DNA of 64,000 nucleotides from Histomonas meleagridis (Eukaryota; Parabasalia; Tritrichomonadida; Dientamoebidae), in assembly GCA_020186115.1 (NCBI GenBank), contig WSYJ01000052.1:124001-188000 (forward strand), read 5' to 3'. The position numbers and the translations under genes were made by a program. Below, piece after piece: positions 1 through 9,876 of this stretch. Each line of letters opens with the position of its first letter. Position 1 is the stretch's first letter. Below the pieces are notes generated by a model. That model saw nothing but the letters and a program-made list of their open reading frames with translations. It did not search any database and was not told the DNA's origin.

Positions 1-99
1 TGAAATCAAATGTGTAATAGAGAGAAAATTTATTAAACGCTCAATTATATTATTAAAAAAAATCAAACAAATAAAGATATTTCATAACAAAAATATCTC

Positions 100-1251
100 T
101 TAGTCAGCTGAATCAGGATTATCATTTTTTGCATTTTTCTTTTTTGAGTTTTCTTCTTCTTCTTCCGTATCTTCTGACAAGTATTTAAAGTATGCTTTAT
201 CTTCTGCATTATCTTCTTCCTCTTCTTTATCTTCATTTGATTCTATTGTTTCATTTGTTTCATTTTCATTAACTTTTTTCTCTGGATTTATATCTTTTTT
301 ATCAAGGAAGTTCAAGACCATAGCGATTACAATTAACCCCATTGACACTCCATGGTTTACTGTGAACTTCTTATTTTGGAAAAGAAGATATGAAATGATA
401 ACCGTAAACCCTTTTCGAAGTGAAGTGACCATAACCGTCGTAACCGAACCGAAAACTGACATCAAAAGATAAACAAATTCAACGCCAACAGCTCCTAACA
501 GAGAAAACATCAGCATTGGAACAACGACCTTTGGGTTTTCTTTACATTGATTAAATCCTTTTTCAAACTCGCCAAGGAATAAAGCAATGATTGCAAGATA
601 TAATGCACCTGTTAAATATACCATTGATATTACCTCTCGTTGAGGGGCTTTATACTCTTTCAATGCTTTCTCTTGGAAGTTTGAACAAAAGGCATCAAGA
701 CATAAAGAAATAATACTGGCTAATATTCCTTTAAAATCGTATTGATTTTTGACTTTTTTGTCACTTAGTGATACGCCAATGAGACCAACTGTAAGCAAAA
801 CAGCAGCACTAATTTTTGTCCAAGAATATCGCTTTTTTAAAAATATGACACCGCCAATCATCACTGGAATGACTTTGGATGATCTAAAAACAACTTGTGT
901 TGGATAACTTAATTTTGAAGAAGAGTAATTTGCAAGAGTCATTGACCCACAGAGAAATGCGCTAATTATTGCATAAAATCCAATGTTACACGTCAATTTC
1001 ACCTTTCCTCGTATTAACGATATTACGAATGAGACAGAAATAAGTGAGTAACATACAAATTGGAAAAAGGTAACAAAAAAAATTTGTTTCATTCCATAAA
1101 TCGACATTAGTTTTTCTTGTGCTGTGCCTTGTAAAAGAAATGATGTAAAAATACCGCAAACGCCAACGAAAAGGATAAGTTGTCTTGGCCAATTAGTAAC
1201 GTTGATTCCAAAGAGAAAATGTTCTTTCTCCATTTTATTAATAAAATTCAT
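100..1251 (-). CDS. SLC35B-type nucleotide-sugar / PAPS transporter-like membrane protein
   Basis: Multi-spanning protein of 383 residues with about ten hydrophobic segments and the drug/metabolite-transporter fold of the UAA/SLC35B family. The motif FTSFLLQGTAQEKLM near residue 35 and the SSSKLSYPTQVVFRSSKVIPV block near residues 112-132 resemble the UDP-galactose and PAPS transporters (SLC35B1-B3), which exchange nucleotide-linked donors across Golgi or ER membranes. The tail (about residues 320-383) is acidic and lysine-rich, cytosolic and low-complexity. The frame is open to a TTG at 1260, but the first ATG is at 1251 (MNFINK); a second at 1233 (MEKEHF) is also possible. A GACCGTTT promoter-like element lies about 36 nt upstream. 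The exact substrate cannot be read from sequence. Confidence 0.85.
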   Translation of the reverse strand: MNFINKMEKEHFLFGINVTNWPRQLILFVGVCGIFTSFLLQGTAQEKLMSIYGMKQIFFVTFFQFVCYSLISVSFVISLIRGKVKLTCNIGFYAIISAFLCGSMTLANYSSSKLSYPTQVVFRSSKVIPVMIGGVIFLKKRYSWTKISAAVLLTVGLIGVSLSDKKVKNQYDFKGILASIISLCLDAFCSNFQEKALKEYKAPQREVISMVYLTGALYLAIIALFLGEFEKGFNQCKENPKVVVPMLMFSLLGAVGVEFVYLLMSVFGSVTTVMVTSLRKGFTVIISYLLFQNKKFTVNHGVSMGLIVIAMVLNFLDKKDINPEKKVNENETNETIESNEDKEEEEDNAEDKAYFKYLSEDTEEEEENSKKKNAKNDNPDSAD

Positions 1252-1260
1252 ACCAACCAA

Positions 1261-1645
1261 ACAAACTTAGTTAAATTTGAATTAAAAAACGGTCGACCTT
1301 AACTGGAACCAAAATTTCGCCAAATTAATTAAAAATAATGTTAATACATTTATATTGTTTTTATTTTTATCTTGATTTTATAATTTACATATATAATTAT
1401 GTAGGGTTAATTGTATAATTAAAATCATTAAAAATGAGATACATCGAAACGTTGCTATTAAGCTTTGATAGAAAATGTATGTCAAAAGAAAGTTTTTCTC
1501 ATATGATAAAATAAAATACTAATGTACCACAACATTTAAATGGTTTGAAACTATTTTAAAGCACAATGAAGGAAATATTAATACTACACTTTTTATTAAA
1601 AACCGTTTATTTTCCACCAGGGTTTGACGGTTATGTTGCTTTTTT
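1261..1645. other. Intergenic, divergent promoters
   Basis: AT-rich 385-bp gap between two divergently transcribed genes. It holds an ACCGTT-type element near each start codon and no open frame I would call a gene. Confidence 0.5.
1601..1609 (+). promoter_or_regulatory. Myb-site-like AACCGTTTA element upstream of eS10
   Basis: AACCGTTTA lies 37 nt before the eS10 ATG, with a related GACGGTTA nearer the start. The same core occurs before many other genes in this window. Trichomonads are known to use Myb proteins that bind AAC(G/C)-type sites; assignment here is by resemblance. Confidence 0.45.
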
Positions 1646-2041
1646 ATGTTCATTCCTGCTGACATCCGCAGGAAGATCCTTCACTACTTCTTTAAAAATG
1701 GTGTAATCGTTGTTTCAGCTAATAACGCTGGGGTACACGAAGAGCTTAATGTTCTTAATATCTATGTTTTCCAAATTGGTCGTTCATTTGTTAATCGAGG
1801 ATTTGCCAAAAAGCAATATGTATGGAATCACGCTTATTACGTATTAAATGAAAAAGGTGTTCGATATCTTCAAGACTACTTTGGTCTCTCACCAGAAACT
1901 ATACCATTAATACTAAAAAGCTGTAGAGTATACCTACTTAGACCCAAGCGTCCTCGTCCTCCTTGTAAAAAGCGGTATAGTGGTTTCATCCGCCCAGGAC
2001 GTGGCAATTTCTGTGGCCATAAATCAGAAAACATACCGTAG
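1646..2041 (+). CDS. RPS10: Ribosomal protein eS10 (small subunit)
   Basis: 131-residue protein that begins MFIP and runs through the plectin/S10 domain: the KILHYFFKNGVIVV segment, the YVWNHAYYVLNEKGVRYLQDYFGL core and the L-SPETIP-IL segment all match eS10 of other eukaryotes. The C-terminus is basic and rich in Arg, Pro and Gly (RPKRPRPPCKKR), as in the family. It is a component of the head of the 40S subunit. Length is slightly short of animal eS10 (about 165) but close to protist forms. The ATG at 1646 is the natural start because MFIP is the family N-terminus. Confidence 0.95.
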   Translation: MFIPADIRRKILHYFFKNGVIVVSANNAGVHEELNVLNIYVFQIGRSFVNRGFAKKQYVWNHAYYVLNEKGVRYLQDYFGLSPETIPLILKSCRVYLLRPKRPRPPCKKRYSGFIRPGRGNFCGHKSENIP

Positions 2042-2825
2042 AAAGCACTGAGGGAATACCTGCAGAAAATGACCCAAAAGAGTAAGTCATTTTAGTTTTC
2101 ACGGTCAACCAAAAATCGATTTGATGTTTTTGATCATCTATTTAAAAAAAATTTAAGTTTAGCTAAACATAAAAAGTATTTTAATTCTTTTTGTTCATAA
2201 AAACAATAAATCGCATAAATGCCTTAGCAAATTATCCTTTTGTGTTGGAAAGTCACGGTGAGGTCACTTCACAGTTGACCGTTTTCATATCACAAAAGTT
2301 TGGTCGTTTTCTGAAGGAATGATGCGCTTTGAAGAATAATGTGAGATTATCATTTATAGTTAATATCAACATTTATAATTCGAGTTCCATAATTCCCTAT
2401 TTTAGTTATTATTTATATTAAAAAATAAGACAATATTATAAATAAATTGATGAGAAAAATGAGGATTAATTTTCATCACAAAAAGCAGTACACAAAAATT
2501 GAATTTGAAAGAGTCAAAACAAAATTGAATTCAACTACTGGTGATCGCTTGCAATTTTCACACAATTATCGCTTATTGAAGTTTTTTCATATAGCAAAAC
2601 CCTTACGCAGTTATTAAAGGCAACCATTTATATGCCAACTCTTTGTCTTAAAAACGAACCTTAAAAAAATATATAATTCTTTATTATTTTCATGATACAT
2701 GCATTTCTTTTTCTTCGTTACTTGAAAAGAGGTTTAATTGAATTTTGGATAGGGGCTTATCAAAACGAGCTTTTCTGAGCTTTTTCAATCAATTCAAATT
2801 TCAATAGATAGGAACACTGCTAATC
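2042..2825. other. Intergenic, no gene seen
   Basis: 784 bp, AT-rich. A GTTGACCGTTTT element sits near 2272 but is over 500 bp from the next start codon. No open frame, tRNA or clear repeat was found. Confidence 0.5.
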
Positions 2826-4184
2826 ATGGAAGATTCCAAGCATTTCAGCTCAGATGCAGTATCTGACGACGGAAATCCAATTGCGATCTCCGACGGCGAT
2901 GAAAGATCTATGTCAAAGCAAAGCATTGACACTGAAAATGTTCAAAAACTTGAAGATGAAGAAGAAGAAATCGAAGACACACCTAAAAAACGTATCACCC
3001 GTTTTCAAGCTATTATGAGTTGCTTGAACTCACTTTTGGGTGCCGGTATTTTAAGTATTCCAAACTCATTCACATATTGTGGTATTGTCCCTTCACTCAT
3101 CATTCTTACCTTAGTTGCTGTTCTTTCTCATGTTTCCACCGTTCTTACAGTTAAGCTTCAGCGTCGTGTTAATTCTGATGGTCTTGATGATCTTGCTTTC
3201 AAGACACTTGGCAGAGCCGGCCAGCTTGCCATTTCTATTCTTTCCATGCTTTTCCTTATTTCTGCTATGGTTGCCTATTTGATCATTTCATCAGATAATG
3301 TTATTTCATGGCTTTCCCTTGCTAACATTAAAATTGATGTTCTCTGGAAGCGTGTTATCCTTGTTTTGATCAACTCTCTTATTCTTCCAATTGCATTAAC
3401 AATTCCAAGAACCGGAGCTACCATCATTGGCAAACTTTCTGTTGTTTCCTTTGTTCTTATTCTCTTCTTCTGTGTTGCCATGGTCGTCAAAGCCATCCAA
3501 AAACTTCCAAATGAAGGAGTTGCTGATATATCAATTGCCAAGATGGACTTTGGTGTTTTCTCATCCATATCAATTTACGGCCTTGCCTTTGCACTTCCAG
3601 TTGTTATCTTACCACTTATCAATCCATATAATACTGATATCCATAAGCGTGAAGTTGTCAGTTTATGGTCCATTATCCTCTGTTATGTTGTCGTTATCAT
3701 TCCAGGTATCCTTGGGTATCTTATGTTTGGAAGTAAGACCGAATCAATTATTTTATCATCATTTCCTGATAACGATGTCCTTATCATTATAGTTCGTGTA
3801 GGCTTCTACATTGTCGTTATTCTTAGTTATCCATCAATTGGTCTAAGTTTAATGAGCTCATGGAGTCAGATCATATTTAAGACTGTCAAGCAAGCTGAGC
3901 TTCCAGCGTTAAAGAGAGCATTAGTTCTCGTCTTAACTAACATTATTCCATTAGCTTTCGCTGTGTTTTTGCCAAATGCAAGACCAGCACTGTCCATTGG
4001 CGGTGCACTTGGTGGGTGCTTAGTCGACTTCTTCTTCCCACCGTTCATCTGGATTAGGATTTCGAAGAAGAAATTCTTAAGTGTCCAAAACATTTTGTGC
4101 GCAATCTTCGCACTTTTCGGCGTCGTATCGGCCGGTATTTCAACGTATCAGGCTATTGAGGATGCAATCAAGTCTTTTTCATAG
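2826..4184 (+). CDS. AAAP/SLC38-type amino-acid transporter
   Basis: 452 residues. An acidic, Ser-rich N-terminal tail of about 55 residues precedes about eleven transmembrane helices. The first helix carries the family signature NSLLGAGILSIPNSF (about residues 67-81), the substrate/Na+-binding region of amino acid/auxin permeases. The first loop holds GLDDLAFKTLGRAGQLA, and the C-terminal region has GGALGGCLVDFFFPPFIWI. Members move neutral amino acids across plasma or lysosomal membranes, and trichomonads have expanded this family. C-containing codons are frequent compared with AT-rich neighbours, which suggests a well-expressed gene. Substrate is not predictable. Confidence 0.92.
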   Translation: MEDSKHFSSDAVSDDGNPIAISDGDERSMSKQSIDTENVQKLEDEEEEIEDTPKKRITRFQAIMSCLNSLLGAGILSIPNSFTYCGIVPSLIILTLVAVLSHVSTVLTVKLQRRVNSDGLDDLAFKTLGRAGQLAISILSMLFLISAMVAYLIISSDNVISWLSLANIKIDVLWKRVILVLINSLILPIALTIPRTGATIIGKLSVVSFVLILFFCVAMVVKAIQKLPNEGVADISIAKMDFGVFSSISIYGLAFALPVVILPLINPYNTDIHKREVVSLWSIILCYVVVIIPGILGYLMFGSKTESIILSSFPDNDVLIIIVRVGFYIVVILSYPSIGLSLMSSWSQIIFKTVKQAELPALKRALVLVLTNIIPLAFAVFLPNARPALSIGGALGGCLVDFFFPPFIWIRISKKKFLSVQNILCAIFALFGVVSAGISTYQAIEDAIKSFS

Positions 4185-4788
4185 AAAAGATATTTGAGAA
4201 GAAGAATAAAGTTTTAAAATTTTCTTTTCTTTTAATCATTTTCATTATGTTTGAGATTTTTATTATAAAAAACTTTCGGAGTTTGAGAGATGAAATAAAA
4301 AATCGAAACAAAAGAATTTTATTGCTAAACGGAATTCGTCGGTGATGCGTTCGCTTGGACAAAGTCTTCTGGATGAAATGCTCTCAAAAAGTATTTGAGA
4401 AGAATTGAAATTTGGCATTTTTTTATGACGATTTAATACTGTTCAAAAGTTGCTATGAAACGTTTGGTTGTAAATACGATCAAGTGGCAGATGTCAGGAA
4501 TAAATTATGCACAATCCTGTCAGCGGCAATGTCTCAACTGCCTGAGTCAAGAGGCCACCCCAAAAAGTAGACCACCCCATAATTACAGCTTTTGGTGTTT
4601 GGTTATGACTTGATCCCTCCTGTTTAAGCATCTTTGAAATATAATTTAATATAAATTATGCAATTGCTGAATTTATTGAATATTAAACAAAAAAAGATTT
4701 TAATTTCTAAAAAACAAATGATTTCATTTTATTAATCATTTTTATGGAAGGTATTACGTGAATGCTATAACGTTTAATGAAACTAACT
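4185..4788. other. Intergenic, no gene seen
   Basis: 604 bp between two convergent genes. It includes a patch of higher GC (about 4490-4600) with two CCACCCC stretches but no open frame or RNA gene that I can recognise. Confidence 0.4.
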
Positions 4789-6642
4789 TTAAATTTTATA
4801 TACAGTTAAGAGCATATCCTCATATCCTTCATCTGATGAAGATGATGATGAACTTGGTTCTTTTGGCCTCTTTTCTGGCATTGGCAAATTGAACGTTGTT
4901 AGCTCGAAATCGTATGTTTCATCGCCCTTCAGTGTGCTCGATTTCTTCTTCTTGTCATTAGGCTCGCTCTTTTTCTTGTGTACCTTCAGTGAATTTGATT
5001 TAGATTGGTCAATTGGCTTCAACTTTTTACCTTTTTGATTGATCTTTGATGGCGCTGCAATTGGACTTTTCTGTGGCTTTCTTGGCGATGTAGTTTGTTT
5101 AGGAGATGGGAATGAGTTGAGTTGTTTGTCTAAATCAAGATTAGGAACCCATTTCTTTTGGTTATTTGCAGTATTTAATAGGAAATTCATTACACTTGAA
5201 AGTTCAAGTTTGTGACCTTTGATAAACTGTAACAGATCAGGAGGCATGTCATCATTTGCTTGAACTGCAGAAAGAGATAACATTGGAATTAGATAATTAA
5301 GTGTTTGAAGATATAATTGTCTTACTTTCGCAATGTAATTGGAAGATCCAAGAAGATACATTGATGTAAGAATAGAGGATGGTTGGTCTTTACATAATTT
5401 TTTAATATTTTCATTTCCTACAATCGATTTAGAATCTGTGGACGATAGAAAAACCGATAGAGCCGATATGATATTTGACTTGGACGATAGAGCGGTTAAT
5501 ATGTCGAGCGAATTCTGTTTGTTGATTGTTGCATATGTAAGTAATTTATGGGCAATATTACATTCAAAGTAAATGTTTTGAACACTTTTAAGAAGGTTTA
5601 GAATGGTATTTTTAGTTTTTTCATTGATCTCAAGGAATGAAAATGAAGCGCATACTACAAATGACATAAGTTCTTTAGTTTGTGCATCTGTATGTTGCAT
5701 ATTGAACAAAGCTGCAATTGATTCTACTGAATTTTGATATTGATTTAAAATAAGTTTTTTTACAATTGATTTTTGCGCATTAAGTTGCATTTCATCAAAA
5801 ACAAGTTGAACTCCAAGTAATGGAATCTCGCGCTTGTTGCTTATGAGGAGCGGAATTTGGTTGGCGAATGAACTTTTGAACGAATGATTTGATTTGTAAA
5901 GTTTCGAGAAAAGTTCATAAGCAAAAGCTTCATCGCTAGGGAACTTATTATCAATGTTGAGCTTACGCATCAAAAAGAAAGAAAACGCATCGAATAATGG
6001 ATCATTGCGTGGAATGATTTCAGATAGGAAAAGTTTGGAAATTGTATCAATAGAATCATCAGATGGGTTACATTCAAGGCTGCCGAAGTATGGTGCTAAA
6101 GTGGATGAAATTATTTTTGGATCTTGAGAATTACAAATTTGATTGATTAAATTTGGATGTTTTTTGAACAGTTGTGTAAGTACGATCCTTGAGTTAGGTA
6201 TTGATGTTATTGACTTTGCAAATGGAATCAAGTTTGTTTGAGGAATAATTTGAATGATGTATTCATTAATAATTGGATCGTTTAACTTACTAATAATATC
6301 AATATAAAAAGAAGTGTCAGCATTGCGAGGAACTACTGGAGCTAAGCTTGATTTGTCGAAATTATATGGGAATTTCGTATTTTGCAATAAATTTTTCCAA
6401 AATGTTTTCAATGTTTGCAAAGGTAATTCAGATGGAATTTGTTGCAACTTTAAATTTGTAAATTGAGAAGATAGATAACTTAAAGCAATGGTAGAAAATG
6501 GTGGTTCTTGTGTACAAAGAATTAATATTGATACAGAAATTTTGATATCCGAATTAGGAAGAGAGGAAAACTTTCCCTTGAACTCTCTTGCTGATTTCTT
6601 TGATGCCATTTCCAATAAATTGATATTATCGGCGGAAAACAT
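4789..6642 (-). CDS. Unknown helical-repeat protein with basic/serine-rich tail
   Basis: 617 residues, ATG at 6642; a second ATG at codon 12 is possible. I do not recognise a family. Residues 1 to about 490 are predicted mostly helical, with recurring Leu/Ile patterns of the HEAT/ARM kind. From about 505 the sequence becomes a disordered basic linker rich in Lys, Pro, Ser and Gln, then a cluster of six serines followed by DEGYEDML at the C-terminus. No catalytic motif or membrane segment is visible. It is divergent from the CPSF_A-family gene, with only 62 bp between the two starts, so the pair may share a bidirectional promoter. Confidence 0.7.
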   Translation of the reverse strand: MFSADNINLLEMASKKSAREFKGKFSSLPNSDIKISVSILILCTQEPPFSTIALSYLSSQFTNLKLQQIPSELPLQTLKTFWKNLLQNTKFPYNFDKSSLAPVVPRNADTSFYIDIISKLNDPIINEYIIQIIPQTNLIPFAKSITSIPNSRIVLTQLFKKHPNLINQICNSQDPKIISSTLAPYFGSLECNPSDDSIDTISKLFLSEIIPRNDPLFDAFSFFLMRKLNIDNKFPSDEAFAYELFSKLYKSNHSFKSSFANQIPLLISNKREIPLLGVQLVFDEMQLNAQKSIVKKLILNQYQNSVESIAALFNMQHTDAQTKELMSFVVCASFSFLEINEKTKNTILNLLKSVQNIYFECNIAHKLLTYATINKQNSLDILTALSSKSNIISALSVFLSSTDSKSIVGNENIKKLCKDQPSSILTSMYLLGSSNYIAKVRQLYLQTLNYLIPMLSLSAVQANDDMPPDLLQFIKGHKLELSSVMNFLLNTANNQKKWVPNLDLDKQLNSFPSPKQTTSPRKPQKSPIAAPSKINQKGKKLKPIDQSKSNSLKVHKKKSEPNDKKKKSSTLKGDETYDFELTTFNLPMPEKRPKEPSSSSSSSDEGYEDMLLTVYKI

Positions 6643-6704
6643 TTTTTGCCGTTTTTTATTTTATAACGTAAACAGAAATAGAATACTTTACATAACCCAT
6701 TTTT

Positions 6705-9638
6705 GTGAAAACTCGAATTTTTAGTAAACTATTTAATCCAATTTTCATTTCAAAGGTGGATTACCGCTGTGCATTATTTTCTCTTTATCCATCTTCTAAA
6801 ATACATTATGCAACTTTTTGCAAAAAGCTTGATGGAGAAAATGATTATATTGTAATTTCACGTGGAAATATTTTACAATTTTATGAAATCCAAAATTCAA
6901 ATTTTATCCAAAAATATGAATATTCTATATTTGGTAGTTGTTATCATATAAATTCTATTTATGTACAATCCAAAAATAAATCTATTTTATTAATTGCTCT
7001 TTCCAATTTAAAATTTTGTTTACTTGAAATGAACAATGGAATATTTTCCACAATCCAAAATGGCGATTTATATTCATCTTTAGGAACTACACTTGAGCCG
7101 ACATTTAAAACACAAACATATAAAAATCATTTCTTCATACAAACATCACATGAAGTAATTCAGCAATATTTAATTTTGGACAATATTCAACTTTCAATTC
7201 GGAAAAATTTGTTTTTTTCCACAAGTTATATCATTGATTTCCAAATATTATATGAAGCTAATGATTCGATTTTTATTATAGTTTTAATAAATGAATTATT
7301 AGATAATACATTAATTCAAATCTGGAAAATTAATGAAGATCAAACATTAGTTATTGAACATGAAACACCTAAAAATTCACAAAAAATTTGTTTAGTTAAT
7401 CAAAACAATTTTTTTGTATTTTGTTCGAATAAAATTATTTCATTTACATATGAAAATGAAATATTAAATAGAAATGAAGAAATTAATTTTAGTTTTGATT
7501 TTGTATTTAATGATATTAAATTTGTTTCAAATCAAATAATTTGTATTACAAATTATAAAGAAATTTTATGTTTTAAAAATAAAGAATTGATTAAAATTAA
7601 TGAAAATTTAAATTCTTTTTTAATTATTCCAATTAATGAATTTGAGATTTTATTTTTGTCATATTATGATGAATCAATTTTAATAAATTTAAATACAAAT
7701 TATTCAAAAGTTGTAATTTCTTCTCGTGGACCAATTCATAAATTTATAAAATTAAATGAGAATAGAATTTTTGGACTTTGTTCATCAAAACATTTAGTTG
7801 ATATTCAAAACGTTTTACAATTTAAAGAAATAATTCGAATTCAAACAACAAATTTATCAAATGTTTGGTTTTATAATGATTCAACATTACTTATAACTAA
7901 TGAAGGTCAAACGAATTTAATACATTTTGATATACATTTGAATTCTTGTGATTTAATTAACACAGAAATAAATGAAACGAATGAAACCATTTATTTCCAT
8001 ATTTACGAAGAAAATTTTATTCAAATTACAACTAATTCTATTTTAACTAAAACAATTTCATTAAACTTCGATCAAGTTATTACATGTGGATCATCTTCAA
8101 TAGATAATATTATAATATGTCAAAATAATAAATTAATTTCAATTTATAATTATAATGGTGAAATATTAAATCAAATTTTATTTTTTGTTACTATTCATTG
8201 TATATCATTAAATGATTCATTAATAGTTCTTTCTTCATGGGAAACATCGACAATTTATATTTGTTCGATAAATGATTTTTCTTTAATTAAAGAATATTCA
8301 AATGTTTCACTTATTGATATAATTTCATATAATAATTTCTTTATAGGAATTGAGACAAATGATTTTTATTATTGTTTTGATATAAATAATATTAATAAAA
8401 ATCGATGTGAAGGAACGCATAAACGAATTGTTGAATTATATAATAATGATTTAATGATTATTGGAGAAAATAATTATATTTTACATGAATTAAATTTAAT
8501 GAAAACAAATATTCCAAATTGTTATTTTGCTGATTCATTTAATAATTTATTTGCGATAATAAATTCAAATGAAATTATAATGTATAAAATTCTACAACCT
8601 GTTTATACTATAAATGAATATAAATTTGATTTTGTTTTTCTTGATATAATACAAACTTCAAATTCAAATTATTTCGTAATTATAAAAAATGAATTTGGTC
8701 AAAAATTATTTAAAACTGAAAACATTTTTGATTTTAAATCATATCAATTCGTTACTGAACTAAAATATGAGAAATTAAATAATCAATTAATACTATTTAA
8801 AAATTATTTATTTGTGTTGAATGATAATAAAATTATTTCATTTAATGAAGAATTAGTTCAATGTTTAATTTTTAATACAGAAAAAATAATTTTAGGAATA
8901 ATTCAACTTCAAAATGTTTTTGTTATTATATTTTCTGATTCTATTTCATTATTTGATCTTGATATTATATCGAAGACATCTTTACTATTAAAAGAATTAA
9001 ATAATTTTGAAGTTGGTTGTAATATTAAATGTTTTTCTAATTATCAAAATAAAATAATTATTGGAGATTATTACGATTCGATTAAAGTTTATGAAATTAA
9101 TAATTATGAAATAAAAGAAATTGCTCGTGAATGTCATGAAATTGATGTTGAAAATTGTGCTATTTATAATGAGTATAATTTATTTTGTGTTGATCATTTA
9201 AGTTATTTATATCATATGATAATTGATAATAATAGTTTTAATTATATAAGTAAACAAATTAAAATTATTTCTGTGTATGATATTTCTTCTTGTTCTTTGT
9301 CTGTTTTTAATAATAATGACGGATTATTTATTGGAATGGAATTTGGTGATATTATCTTTATTAAATTGATCGAAATTGATGCAAAAATTTTTGAGTTTCT
9401 TCAAAATGAATTTGAATCAATTGGAAAATTTAATCAACAAAATACTGCAAATGCAAAAATTGGTAACTTTGAATTTATTAATATCTCTTTTGTCAATATG
9501 AAATTAGCAGAATATTTCATGAAGTTAAAGAAAGAAGAAAAATTGAAAATAACCCAAAAATATGATTTAGATTTGGAAAGTTGTGAAGAGTATCTAAGAA
9601 ACCTGTTTGGTAATTGTAATATATTATTAGATGAATAA
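6705..9638 (+). CDS. CPSF_A-family protein (CPSF160/DDB1/SF3B3 superfamily); apparent GTG start
   Basis: 977 residues of beta-propeller-like sequence. The N-terminal segment (DYIVISRGNILQFYEI, then a strand-rich block ending CLLEM) resembles the first propeller of CPSF160, SF3B3 and DDB1. The C-terminal 100 residues (GMEFGDIIFIKLIEID followed by a helical FVNMKLAEYFMKL and DLDLESCEEYLRNL) match the CPSF_A end helices. Members act in mRNA 3'-end formation, splicing or E3 ligases; which one this is cannot be decided. It is shorter than CPSF160 (about 1440) and DDB1 (1140). There is no ATG between the upstream stop at 6693 and codon 108; a GTG at 6705 falls where the family's initiator would be. 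Codons are extremely AT-rich. Confidence 0.75.
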   Translation: MKTRIFSKLFNPIFISKVDYRCALFSLYPSSKIHYATFCKKLDGENDYIVISRGNILQFYEIQNSNFIQKYEYSIFGSCYHINSIYVQSKNKSILLIALSNLKFCLLEMNNGIFSTIQNGDLYSSLGTTLEPTFKTQTYKNHFFIQTSHEVIQQYLILDNIQLSIRKNLFFSTSYIIDFQILYEANDSIFIIVLINELLDNTLIQIWKINEDQTLVIEHETPKNSQKICLVNQNNFFVFCSNKIISFTYENEILNRNEEINFSFDFVFNDIKFVSNQIICITNYKEILCFKNKELIKINENLNSFLIIPINEFEILFLSYYDESILINLNTNYSKVVISSRGPIHKFIKLNENRIFGLCSSKHLVDIQNVLQFKEIIRIQTTNLSNVWFYNDSTLLITNEGQTNLIHFDIHLNSCDLINTEINETNETIYFHIYEENFIQITTNSILTKTISLNFDQVITCGSSSIDNIIICQNNKLISIYNYNGEILNQILFFVTIHCISLNDSLIVLSSWETSTIYICSINDFSLIKEYSNVSLIDIISYNNFFIGIETNDFYYCFDINNINKNRCEGTHKRIVELYNNDLMIIGENNYILHELNLMKTNIPNCYFADSFNNLFAIINSNEIIMYKILQPVYTINEYKFDFVFLDIIQTSNSNYFVIIKNEFGQKLFKTENIFDFKSYQFVTELKYEKLNNQLILFKNYLFVLNDNKIISFNEELVQCLIFNTEKIILGIIQLQNVFVIIFSDSISLFDLDIISKTSLLLKELNNFEVGCNIKCFSNYQNKIIIGDYYDSIKVYEINNYEIKEIARECHEIDVENCAIYNEYNLFCVDHLSYLYHMIIDNNSFNYISKQIKIISVYDISSCSLSVFNNNDGLFIGMEFGDIIFIKLIEIDAKIFEFLQNEFESIGKFNQQNTANAKIGNFEFINISFVNMKLAEYFMKLKKEEKLKITQKYDLDLESCEEYLRNLFGNCNILLDE

Positions 9639-9876
9639 AAGTTTTTACATGTAAATTATGTATATTTTTTAATAGATGTGATATAATCAATTAAATTAAT
9701 CTTTAAATATTTCTGTTTCTTCTTTTATGCAACAGCTATTGATTTCAAAACATTAAAATTTAAAATAACATTTCCCGCAAAAGCTATAAATTATAATCTT
9801 CTTACCACATTAACTTACAAACAATATTTTCATTTATTTAAAAAATATTTATAAAATTTCATATAAATAACTTTAT

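Noticed and set aside
3275..3568. Antisense and shifted frames inside the amino-acid transporter
   Set aside because: Shadow frames of a strongly supported membrane protein.
4490..4600. CCACCCC-containing patch considered as a transposon end
   Set aside because: No inverted partner, target duplication or transposase sequence nearby.
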